From: Ministeria vibrans ATCC 50519
Taxonomy: Eukaryota; Opisthokonta; Filasterea
Assembly (NCBI GenBank): GCA_943704425.1
Contig: CALSCP010000713.1
Span: 13,221 to 58,903, forward strand
Length of the DNA stretch: 45,683 nucleotides
Direction of reading: 5' to 3'
Positions within the stretch are counted from its first letter, which is position 1, and every line of letters starts with the position of its first letter. Positions 33,677 to 43,928 of the stretch are shown in pieces. Made by a program: the position numbers and the translations under genes. The notes below the pieces were generated by a model. That model saw only the letters and a list, made by a program, of their open reading frames with translations, was not told where the DNA came from and made no database searches.

Positions 33677-35457
33677 TTATTCCTCTTCGATTTCATCCAG
33701 TAATCTGACTGATTCAACGCTGGCGCCCGATTGTTTCTCAAACATGGCCCAAATTTCTTCTAGGGTGAGTCCGCGCGTCTCGGGCAAGTAGATGTAGCAA
33801 TAGACGAGAGAGAGGAGGGCAATGGCAGCGTACAGCCAGAAGGTGCCGGCTGTCGTGATGGTTTGTGTGAGCGTGAGAAACGACATGGACACAATAACAT
33901 TGCAGGTCCAATTGACTGCCGTGGCCACGCCCGTTCCCGCCGAGCGATTGTGCGTGTCAAAAATTTCGGCATTGACGACCCAAGGCACCGATGTGACGCC
34001 AATGCCAAAACTGGCTATGTACACGGCGAGTGAGAGAAGCGCCAGCCAGGCGTATGCATCAGGACAGGTGTCGGAGACCGCCTGTGGATCGAGCTGTGTC
34101 ACCAGCTGACCCACTGGACAGTACGAATAGTTGGCCGTGGTGGGCACGCACACAGCCGAATCGCCCAGACAGAAGCCACAGGAGGAGTCGCTGACGCAAG
34201 CAAAGCAAGTGTCGTAGGCAACGCCACAGGCACCCAACGAAGCATTGTGTGATTGGATCGGTGGGGAGTGATGAGGTGCGATGTAAAAGGCCTGTGCGAG
34301 CATAAGCAAGCCCGTCAGAATGCCCACGAGCGAACCAAGCATGAGGGCGCGCCGACCCACCCGTTCGATGAGGAGCAGGCCGATCACCGTGAACACGACA
34401 AATACACTTATAACGGCGGCACTCATCCACATGGCCTCCGTGTCTTCGCTCACACCCGCCAGCTTCAGAATGGTGGACGTGTAGTACATGATGGTGTTGA
34501 TTCCGGTCATTTGATTTATAAACTGTAGCATACATGCCAGCAGAAGCGTGCGACGCAGCGTCGCCGTCTGGAACAACGCCATCACACCCTGCTGGGTGTG
34601 CGCTGCCGCTTCCACCCCCTCGCGTATCTCTTCGAGTTCCCTCTCGATATCTGCTGAGGCGCCACGCAGCAACTGAAGTGCGTGACGTGCCTCGGCCAGG
34701 CGTCCTTTGGACGCCAAAAACCTAGGTGATTCGGTGGCGAAGAAGAAAAAGCCCACAAGTTGAATGAAAGCCGGGAGCGCAGAGAGACCAAACATGTAGC
34801 GCCAGCCGTGTGGCGTACGCGACAGACTTGCGTCGACCAGGGTCGATATAAACTGACCGCCACTGACACAAACAGTGTTGGCGGCCGTGAGCATGCCGCG
34901 CGTCTCAGACGGAGCACACTCGGCGATGATCACCGGAACCACTGCACTTGCGGCACCCACCCCAATGCCGACAACAAGGCGACCGACGAGCACCACTTCC
35001 CAGGTGGGCGCAAGCGCCAGTGTTGCAGCACCCGCAACAAACACAATGGACGACGCGATGATCGCCGGTCGACGGCCCCAGCGCGTGCTGAAGGGCGCCC
35101 CGCCAAGCGATCCCACAATGGCACCGGCAACGGCGATGCCCACAATCAGTTCCTGCTGCAGTGTTGATCTAAGTTTTAAGATTGGAGTGAGTACGCTTCT
35201 TTTTGTACTTCCTTCTTTATCTATTACAAGGAGAATTCGCGCTTAAGCAGCAGCAAGGCGCCCGAGATGACGCTAGTGTCATACCCAAACATGAACCCCC
35301 CAATTGCGCTGAGAAAGACAAGCAGGATCAGACGAGGCGTCAACTGGTGTGGCGAAGCAATCTTGTCCAACAGCACATCGTCCACATCATCAACGGCATC
35401 AATCACATCGCGATTGAGAGAAACCATTTCTATGTCAGCCTCAGAGTGAAGGCGCAT
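33677..35457 (-). CDS. MFS sugar / H+-myo-inositol transporter (HMIT, SLC2A13-like)
   Basis: Two minus-strand exons (35457-35228, 35168-33677), 573 aa. Twelve hydrophobic helices with sugar-porter signatures: GGFMFGYDTSVISGA in helix 1, R-W-G-R-R-P between helices 2 and 3, GRLVVGIGVG, FINQMTGINTIMYY (QLxG-type helix 7), ERVGRR, and LPETRGLTLEEI at the end. The loop between helices 9 and 10 is long and Cys-rich (YDTCFACVSDSSCGFCLGD...C), the hallmark of HMIT/SLC2A13. The protein probably imports myo-inositol or a hexose with H+. The N-terminus has an acidic, Leu-rich cytosolic segment of about 40 residues. Confidence 0.92.
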
Positions 35458-35522
35458 GCGCGACCGATTAATAATAATATAATTGATAATAATAAGAAGA
35501 AGAAATAATTAGTAAAATAAAT

Positions 35523-35524
<2 letters not shown>

Positions 35525-35554
<30 letters not shown>
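35525..35554. repeat. (AAT)n microsatellite
   Basis: About ten AAT units in the 251-bp spacer between two minus-strand genes. Other ATT/AAT tracts of the same kind lie at 33597-33650, 40783-40857 and 41763-41820. Confidence 0.9.
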
Positions 35555-35555
<1 letters not shown>

Positions 35556-35708
35556 GAGAATCAAGAGCTGTACTCAATGTCAAAAAAAAAACTATAAAAA
35601 ACAAAGAGATATAAAGAATATTTATGGTAATCAATAAATTAGAACGCCGCCTTTCTGTATGTGACACGTACGAATGATTATGATATAGAAGTAGAATTTT
35701 AATACAAA

Positions 35709-37342
35709 CTAGGACCATGAGTACTTGGCAAACAGTACGTCTTGGCCGTGACTCACGTCGACACCATTGTACACTCCCGAGATGCCACCTGTGACCAAAA
35801 GCGCGCCAGTGGGGTCGACAGCCATCGCGTGGATGTCGTCGTCGTCGGTCGACGCAAACACGGCAGTATTGACATCCGCCAACGTAGACGGCGACAAATC
35901 CAAAACAAACGCATTCCGAAAGGATACTTCAGTGCGCGAGCCGCCCACATAAAGGTGACCCAAAGAGTACAAAATCGACCGTCCAATGTAGGAAAAGGAG
36001 GTACCAATCTGTCGGACGTTGACTACGGTCGACAGGTCCGCAGAGTACGCCACAACAAATGTGTCCCATTGTGATCCCTGATGCGACTGCGTCGGTAACG
36101 CACCGTCAGTTTTGCCGGTCACGTATATGACGCCGGAGACGGGATCGCGCGTGCCCGACGTGTATTCGTCAAAGCCCAAGCCTTGCGACTGCTTCACCGC
36201 GAGGACCGTACCGTCAGACGCGTTGCCGCGCAACACCGTTCCATCCCACGAGCCACCCGACGACGAACCCATCACACCGTCCGTATAACCAATCGATATG
36301 AATTCGTCGTTGTCCAAGCAGATAATGGCGTGCAAACCATCGGTGCCCGACCCCCCATAGTCCTTGGTCCACATGTGCGCACCTGTCGCGCCGTTGAGCC
36401 GCGACACACGCTGATCGTTGCCACCAAATTCGCTATCGCTCGAAGAGGCCACGCTCACACACATCACGTCGCCATTGGGAAGCAAACAGAGCGAGCGACC
36501 GCCTCCCGAGAAAGACGACTCAAACGACCACACTCGCGTGAGGTTGTTGTGAAAACGCTGCACCGACAAACCATTATTCAACTGCAAGGCGACAAAGAGA
36601 TCGTCATCCGCATTGACAGCCATGTGCACAACACTAGTGTAGGACGTGGAAAGACTCTTGGCGACGTCGTACTGAGAAACTACACCAAACAAGGGATGAG
36701 GACGACGAAGGTGTTGTTGTTCGTTCGTCTGCAGTCAAGAAACATCTCACCAAAGTTGCCAGCCGAGTCTGTTTTGATGATGAAGCCATCATAGGGATCG
36801 ACCAAGAGCGGCTGCCCAGCCACGCCAAGGAAATAGTTGCCCTGGGAGTCGGCGGCGACCGAATTGGCAAGATCGGCGCGCACATCCGCCACCACAAACT
36901 TGGAGCCCCAACAGAGACCGCCACACGAACATTGGAACCCAAGTGGGTTTGCTGTCGTGTCCGTGCACGTAGTGTTGTCCGGCCCACACGGCGACAAGAG
37001 GCACGGTGAGCTAGGCTGAGCGTCATGTCAGAGCGAAAAGAAGAAGACAAAAAAAAGAAGAAAAAAAAAAGAGAAAGCGTTTTGTACCGGCAGAAACGAT
37101 TCGATTTTTGCTTTAAGAGCGTTATACTCGGCCACGAGAGCCGACACATTGTGCCCAGCGATGAGAGCGTCGGACGCGGTCAGTGTACTGGACACACTCA
37201 GACTTCCGTCGACAACAACCTCGCCCGCGCCGTCGCAAGGACTCAGCGTGAGCGCCGACGCGTCACTGCGAAGGGTTGCATCGCATTCGGCACACGACGC
37301 GGGCAGGGCGATTGCCACAAGAACAGCTGCGAGGAACATCAT
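35709..37342 (-). CDS. Secreted EGF-like / beta-propeller-repeat protein
   Basis: Three minus-strand exons (37342-37088, 37015-36751, 36679-35709), 496 aa. Signal peptide MMFLAAVLVAIALPASCA. Next come a short domain with a helical segment (LVAEYNALKAKIESFLP) and an EGF-like Cys cluster (CLLSPCGPDNTTC...CSCGGLC). The remaining about 380 residues form repeated blades with motifs such as DPYDGFIIKTDSAGNFG, LPNGDVMCV, GGSWDGTVLR, DPVSGVIYVTGKTDG and DPTGALLVTGG. These fit SBBP-type beta-propeller repeats common in secreted proteins of protists and bacteria. No membrane segment follows the signal peptide. Function unknown; likely extracellular or luminal. Confidence 0.78.
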
Positions 37343-37476
37343 AATCGAATGATCACAGATCAATATTCAATAATCAATGATAATTGCAAAATTCAAAAAT
37401 GAAAATCGAAACTCTTTAATAGTCTTTATTGATTATTCAGATAATTTGTGACCGACAGGCGGGGTTTACTTGTCAA

Positions 37477-40400
37477 ATGCCTGGATTTGGCCAATTTTCA
37501 ATCCGGCGGAAAGGCCGGACGCGAAGCATGGAGGTAGGCCCAAGTCAAAAAAGGTTGCCCTCGGTGACTTTTTGTCGTTATGCGTAAAGGAGGGAGATGT
37601 TGTCGAAGACCCCGGTGCAGTTGTATTGGAACGACTTGAACGAGAGGCAAGCTTACGCTCGCACGGTGGTCCGTCGCACGGAGGAGGCGACGAGGATGTT
37701 GACATGTCATTCAGTGTCAATCCTCGTCCACGAACTGCCGGTAGTGCCAGGTACCTCAAATTTGGACGTGTAGGATAGTGTGACCATGCACACATCTCCT
37801 CCGTGCATAACTGCTTCATCGTGAACCCCAAGCGTGCGTTCCCACCAGGGGAATACGTCGTCGACTGAATATTTGAATTTTCTTTTTCTTTTTCTTCTTT
37901 TCTAATTTTACTTCTTCCTTTCGCCCATGCTCTTCCAAGACGACTACGATTACCGACGCCGCCCAGTGTGAGCGTGGCGGAATTAGCCACCAAGTCAGCA
38001 GCCTCGCGAAGCACAAGCGCTCCAATGTCGCCTCGCAACAGAGGACCCAAACGTATGAACTTTTCCCTTTTTCACACCCCACAACCCAACGACCTTCCCT
38101 GTATGACGTAGGAGCAGGCGCTGTTCCCGCACTCAATTCAACGGAGGAGCTGCCTGAACCGACAACACCTGTCAGGTATGCGCCATACATTCACTTACAT
38201 TGTGCATGTGCGTAGACGCTCTGGTAGTGTTTTGAAACCCTACTCTTCTGACTCATTGCTTGCAGACCTTCGACTGCAGACACTGGCACACCTCAAAGAC
38301 AGACCCCGTTGCGCGAGGCTGCAAGCGCAACACGACTCGACGATCGACGCCCATCTCCCATTATAGTAGTCCCGGCCGCAGATTGCAACGAGCTGACCGA
38401 CATGTCGAGGAACCCAGCAGTGCAGACGATTGTTCGCCTCAACGTTCAAGAGCCCACAGAGAAGGGTAATGCGCTTTCAACATTATCAGCGCCTTTGGCG
38501 CAGACAGTCACGGATCAGATCAACGCAGCAGAACCCGCCGCACCGCGGCCAGAAGCAAATCTGGATATGTCGAGATTGACAGGCACCGAGCAGATGTTGT
38601 CACCCTGCAACTATGTGGAACGGACAGGTAGTGGCAAGAGATCAAGACGTGACGGCAGCTTGATGCGACAAGCGCGCTCGCGCTCGCCCAAGTCAAGTTC
38701 GCCTACGTCGCCAATGCGCTCGCCGTCACTCGGCCGCCGCTCTCTACAGCTGGTACGCACCAGTGAGCAGTCGCCTTCACACGCTCAGTGTCGTCTCTTC
38801 CTGCGAATTGGCGGGGTGACGCGTCGCGTTGTGCTTGACCAGCGACCCGCATCCATTGCTCAGATTCACCAGCTCTTTCGCCAATCCTTTGCAGGCACTG
38901 CGCTTCCCGGATGGAAGGTATAATTAAAAAATTAAGTGGAGGAGCTTTTTAGTTATAATTATTATGGATTGATACCAACTCAATACGTTGTGTATATATG
39001 GAAGCTGTACGTGCTTGAGATGGAACTGGGCATGTTCTACGAGTTACAGTCTGTTGGCGACGTCGACGACGGCACACTATTGTGGTACACGACGGACGCT
39101 GAATTGTCATTGCTCACCAGGTGATCATGGTTAAAACAGTTAATAATTAGTGTGGTTTAATAATATCTCTATCTTTTGCACTGCAGCTCGTTGCTCGTTC
39201 CCAACGTCACACCTCGCCCGACACAGTCTCGGGCAAGTCCGTCCAACGCCGCGTCTGCTGTCACCTCTCCACGCGCGCCAGTCCAGGGAATTGACAACAA
39301 CACGCGTCCCCTGTCAGACGACAAGCTCGCAGAGGCTTCTCTTCTCGAAAGGGTTCTTGACCGACTGGACCGTCTGGAGACGTCCGTAAACGTATGATTG
39401 GGTACTTTCCTGTCATTATCTTACAGCAGTACGTTGTACGTGTAGAATATTGCCCGTGGGCAGGGCGGCGCTCTGTCGCCGATGATGGCACCAGCGACCA
39501 CGTGCATCGCTACTAGTACTCATGTGTACGTGGTAGCGCAGTTCCAGTTGATTGTGATGAGACGCTCTTCGCTTTTTCAATGTAGGCTCGGCCTGAAGCG
39601 CCAGATGAAGAATATGCGTCGGGGCATTGATGAGTTGCGGGCGGAGTGGACACAGAGTGCACGTGAGTTTAGTGAAATGATGAACATGGTGAAGGAAGGA
39701 GCGACCATCATGCACGAAATCATTGCTGAGACAACCGGTCGGGACATATTATTATATTCAATTAATGAGAGAGCTGAAAACGCGCAAGGGAGCATTAACA
39801 GTAATAATTTATTACAGATGAACCACTGTCGGAGGGACAGAAAGAACGATTGGAGGAGCGCAAGCAAGTGGAGCGGCACCAGCAGGACTACGATCAGTTT
39901 GCCGATGCGGTGGAGACGCAAGTCGACGATGTGCGGACGATGGTTGAGCTGCTAGCTCGGGATGTCGTTCAGAGGGTAAACCAGATGTCAGCTGCAGGCA
40001 ATCGAGAAGTTCCCCCCTAGGGCTTAAAACCGGTTATATTTCGTTGTAGAAATTTCCTCCAAAACGAGCAACGCTGGTAGCCATTGTGAACGAACTGGAG
40101 CGCCTAACGGAGCAAGTGCCACGATTGTCGCAGCAACACAGTCTTCTCAAGTACGACTTTTTTTTTTTGTGTGTGATGAACGTATTTTAAATTATCGATG
40201 GCAATTGTCATGGATCAGGCGAAAGTACTGGATCGCGTGGGAGCGAGAGCGGTCGCAGTGTGAGGTTGAAGAAGAGTATCTCAAGGACGAGTCGGCGTCG
40301 CTCAAGGAAATGATACCGAGATTCCTTTCGATATGTGCCCAGATGGAAAAGATTGTGCGCTGTACCAAGGCACGTGCAGAACAGAACATCTGAGGATGAT

Positions 40401-40806
40401 CAGAATCAGCTTTCATAATAATAATAATTATTATTATTATTATTAATTATCATTGAAAACGTTTCTTGTAGGTTCTGGAGGGACAAGAACGAACTCCTCT
40501 GGTTGTCACTTCGTCAATGGAAGATATTGCAAAAGCATCGCGGATGGTGCTGGCGGAGGTAGAGAGGACACGTAGTCGCATTGACAGCGAGGAACGCACA
40601 CACATGGCAAATGTGCTGGGGCGAATGCGGTTGCTCGAACGAGAGGCTGGAAGGTGAGTGCACGTCCGTATATTAATGTATAAGCTGTCTGGGTGAGCAT
40701 GCATATTATTTTTATATATAATAATTATATTTTATTGTATGTAATATTAATAATTATTTAATTTAGTGCAATAATACTACTACTACTAATAATAATAATA
40801 ATAATA

Positions 40807-40857
<51 letters not shown>

Positions 40858-41385
40858 GATGAGTGTGTAGCTGGAAAGGAAAATGTTTATTTTGTATGAT
40901 CTGCATGCGGCATTGTGTGCATAAGTATGATCAGTGAATGATGTCTTTGAATTATGTGAGTGCAAACGCTAGCATGTCTTGTCTTTTATAATTATTATAA
41001 CAATATATCACGCGGCTTCGACAAGTACACTTTGAATGTAACGTACATGTGGCTAAGAGTACATCATTTGCAGACGCATTGAGGCCGGTGTGGTGGACGG
41101 AGACTTGGACAAGCTTGCTGGGACAGTTGCCGCCTTGAAACTGGACTCAGAGAATGTTCCGGTAACATATCAACCATGTGGGAAGGGTGTTTAATTAGTA
41201 CTGAATCTATGTCATTAACGTCATGCGTACAGGAGTCGCCTTGTGCTCCACTTCTTGCGGTGACCGAGGACGAGCGTGAGCAATCCTTCAATCACTTGGA
41301 CACGACAGGACCGCTCTCGAGTGGTTCGTCACAAACTTCACTTGTCCTCACTTGTCAGCCTTCTTCAACCGATGTATTGCATTAA
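37477..41385 (+). CDS. AIP3/Bud6-SRCIN1-like actin-regulatory coiled-coil protein
   Basis: Fifteen exons: 37477-37533, 37590-37750, 37940-38052, 38112-38175, 38266-38917, 39005-39120, 39187-39391, 39446-39525, 39586-39737, 39818-39975, 40050-40150, 40219-40369, 40472-40653, 41074-41161, 41233-41385; about 810 aa. The N-terminal third is Ser/Pro/Arg-rich and disordered. The conserved block (about residues 305-390) is RLFLRIGGVTRRVVLDQ, then LYVLEMELGMFYELQSVGDV, matching the N-terminal part of the AIP3 domain shared by yeast Bud6 and animal SRCIN1/p140Cap. Long coiled coils follow. Bud6 promotes formin-driven actin assembly; SRCIN1 restrains Src. Uncertain joints: exon 8 (39502 or 39525) and exon 12, which needs either GT at 40355 or a GC donor at 40370. 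Confidence 0.75.
40654..41073. other. Long AT-rich intron with (ATT)n tract
   Basis: The 420-nt intron 13 of the AIP3-like gene. It contains a continuous ATT/AAT tract (40783-40857). No other feature seen. Confidence 0.7.
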
Positions 41386-41457
41386 ATCCATTGAAAATAA
41401 TAATACTAATAATAATAACAATTAATTATTACGTTATAATTATTATTAATAATAAGA

Positions 41458-41481
41458 GGGTTAGGGTTAGGGTTAGGGTTA
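41458..41481. repeat. Interstitial telomere-type repeat (GGGTTA)4
   Basis: Four exact GGGTTA units. TTAGGG is the telomere repeat of animals, fungi and many protists. Located inside the window with genes on both sides, so it is internal rather than a chromosome end. Confidence 0.95.
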
Positions 41482-41764
41482 GACAATAAATTATATTGTG
41501 TTTGTTAGTGTGGCGCGTTTTATTACTTTTGTGTGTGACTGTTTTGTTTTGTTAATGTTTGTGATTGTCTGTTTTTGATATTATGTGTGTTGTTTTGGCA
41601 TTTGTTCTTTGGTGTTGCTTGTAGTATCCTCTTGTGTGTTTTTGTGTTTGATGTGTGTGTTGAGGATCGCGATGTATTCCGAGTGGGCCCCATAAGCTGC
41701 TTGAGTATGTGTTAAACGTCTGAATACAATCGTAAAGTTCATGTCTCGGTTAGACAATAAATTA
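41477..41764. repeat. 17-bp direct repeats flanking a 254-bp T/G-rich segment
   Basis: GGTTAGACAATAAATTA occurs at 41477-41493 (overlapping the last telomere unit) and exactly again at 41748-41764. The 254 bp between are rich in TGTTTG/TTTTG words with no ORF. Could be a target-site duplication of a small element or a duplicated telomere-adjacent segment. Confidence 0.7.
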
Positions 41765-42107
41765 ATAATAATAATAATAATAATTATTTATTATTGTAAT
41801 AATAATTATTATTATTATTTATGGGTGTAGCAGTGAGTCTATGGGCTTCTTTCGGGACATTCTCGTTTGGAATTCTACGGCGGAAGTATTGTGCTGCTCT
41901 TTGTTTTTTATAAAGGTTTGTTTTGACATTGCGTACAGCTCGTGACTTTATTTACAAAAGCATTTACCATTTACTACCCAATTTATCATACATAGTAATT
42001 TGAAGCCTTACACCCTATTAGTAGCTGTCACGTGTGACGTGTCGGAGGGCCGTTACGCGAGTAAGTCTATAGAGTTACCTTGCCGTACCCCAGCCTTCGA
42101 ACATTCG

Positions 42108-42142
42108 ACTATTCGATCGAACTATTCGATCGAACTATTCGA
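42108..42142. repeat. 13-bp tandem repeat rich in TCGA
   Basis: ACTATTCGATCGA occurs twice in tandem (42108-42133) followed by a partial third copy. Contains the palindrome TCGATCGA. Function unknown. Confidence 0.85.
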
Positions 42143-42235
42143 ATTACCATTCTATACTAGAGTCTTGACACTAACACTCATCTAACGACTAACAGTGAGT
42201 TACTTTTTTTGTTCAAACCCACTCCTAGCGATGCG

Positions 42236-42517
42236 ATGTTAAGCAGGGTGCTGTCTCGAATCGTGGCGAGAGCGCTTCCAAAGGCTCGTTGCACCCATTT
42301 CGACTCATCCTTTGTCTCGAAGTCAACTCCTTCGCGACGCCTGTTGCTCCAATACACACAGGGCCTGCTAGGGCGATCTATCACTTCTCTTCGCATCATG
42401 CAGAACCACGCAATCTCTCGTGCGGTATGGAGAATTCAAATTTGGAAAAAATTTCTTCGCTTCTCCTGTTCTATTGCTCGTTCAACGCACTCGCACACCA
42501 GCCGTATCTCATACTAA
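42236..42517 (+). CDS. Short basic ORF, possible presequence exon
   Basis: ATG at 42236 opens 93 codons, starting MLSRVLSRIVARALPKAR. The first 60 residues are rich in Arg, Ser and Leu with almost no acids, as in mitochondrial presequences. A GTATGG donor candidate follows ISRA at about 42425. It might be a 5' exon of the downstream gene, a decayed gene or chance; no homologous family was recognised. Confidence 0.2.
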   Translation: MLSRVLSRIVARALPKARCTHFDSSFVSKSTPSRRLLLQYTQGLLGRSITSLRIMQNHAISRAVWRIQIWKKFLRFSCSIARSTHSHTSRISY

Positions 42518-42981
42518 CTTGCGCCATACGAATGATACGATACCCCAGCCAGAATTTTGCAAGCAAGTTGGCAAGTTGTGTTCATTTTTGCTCTTTGCAC
42601 CGTGTGAGAAACACATACTCCTCGCTCTGATGCTCAAGGGTTGAACACACTCATAGATGCCATCTGCTGAACCTCCTGCGCTCGTTATTTTTTTTTGACA
42701 CTTCGTCAACCCCAGATCTTCACCTGGAATCATTTGAGTCTGCCTTCAAAACGCAAGAGCTTGCTTAGTACCTCCACCCCTTACCTTAACTCTCCTTCTG
42801 TCATCTTTTGCGTTGAGTCTATCTTCTCGTTTTTTTTTTTTTTCGTCTCTCTCTCTTCTCCACCCTCCAAATATCCGATAATCCGACCCCAGTCGTGTGA
42901 GCAGTGAAATCTTCATTTGCTTACCCTGGTGTGTACGAAGTGAATACCTTGACATTCGCCAACAGATTTTTTTTTTTACAG

Positions 42982-43832
42982 AAGTCCACCAGGGCAACAA
43001 CACCTCTGACAAGCACGTCTGTCACACCCGATGCACACACTGCCACCTTGAAGATGGGTAAGTGAAAGACTAAAGATACACACACACAAGTCGTAACACG
43101 ACACTGTTGCAGTCAACTACGCGCACACACCCGACGAGCTGCGTGAGGCGTTTCTGCAAGAAGAATTCCAGATCGCTCTCTCGGAGAGCGGGAAGAAGAA
43201 GTTGGACGAGTTCCTGCAGCTTCCTGGCCTGGCCTCTGGCCCCAGATTCATTGTGGCGTACGGCAAGCCCGAGGCGCAGCTCGATATCAACCAAACACGC
43301 GACTTCTTCAACAAGCTGTTTCTCGAAGAGTACCGACCAGACTATCTCCCTCACCAAAGCACAATGGATCACATTGCGCAAGGAATGTGGAAGCTCCGTA
43401 AGACTAAAACACAAAAAGAAGGGAAGAATACGATTCAACCCGTTTACAACGTACCATTCCCAAATTTGTAGTGCAGGCCCAGCGAGTGAGTGCCAAGGAC
43501 GACGACAGGCATCTCATCCTCCCTGGTAAGCACAAATATACAGCCCTCACATTCCCACAGTGTATGGCGATTCTTCACCTCTCTTTCGCTATCTCTCTCT
43601 TTCTATCACTTTGTTTCTTTCTTCTCTCTCTCTCTTTCTATCACTTTGTTTGTTTCTCCTCTCTCTCGCTTTCTCTCTCTCTCTTTCTATCTCTTTGTTT
43701 CTTTCTTCCCTCTCTCTCGCTTTCTCTCTCTCTCTCTTTCTATCTCTTTGTTTCTTTCTTCCCTCTCTCTCGCTTTCTCTCTCTCTCTCTCTCTCTCTTT
43801 ATATATCTCTTTGTTTCTTTCTTCCCTCTCTC

Positions 43833-43928
<96 letters not shown>

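Larger units (their letters stand above)
41386..42656. other. Low-coding AT-rich region between core and accessory DNA
   Basis: About 1.27 kb without a convincing gene. Contents: ATT tracts, four GGGTTA telomere units, a T/G-rich stretch (41494-41747) bounded by a 17-bp direct repeat, a second ATT tract (41763-41820), a 13-bp tandem repeat (42108-42133), and a short basic ORF starting at 42236. Confidence 0.6.
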
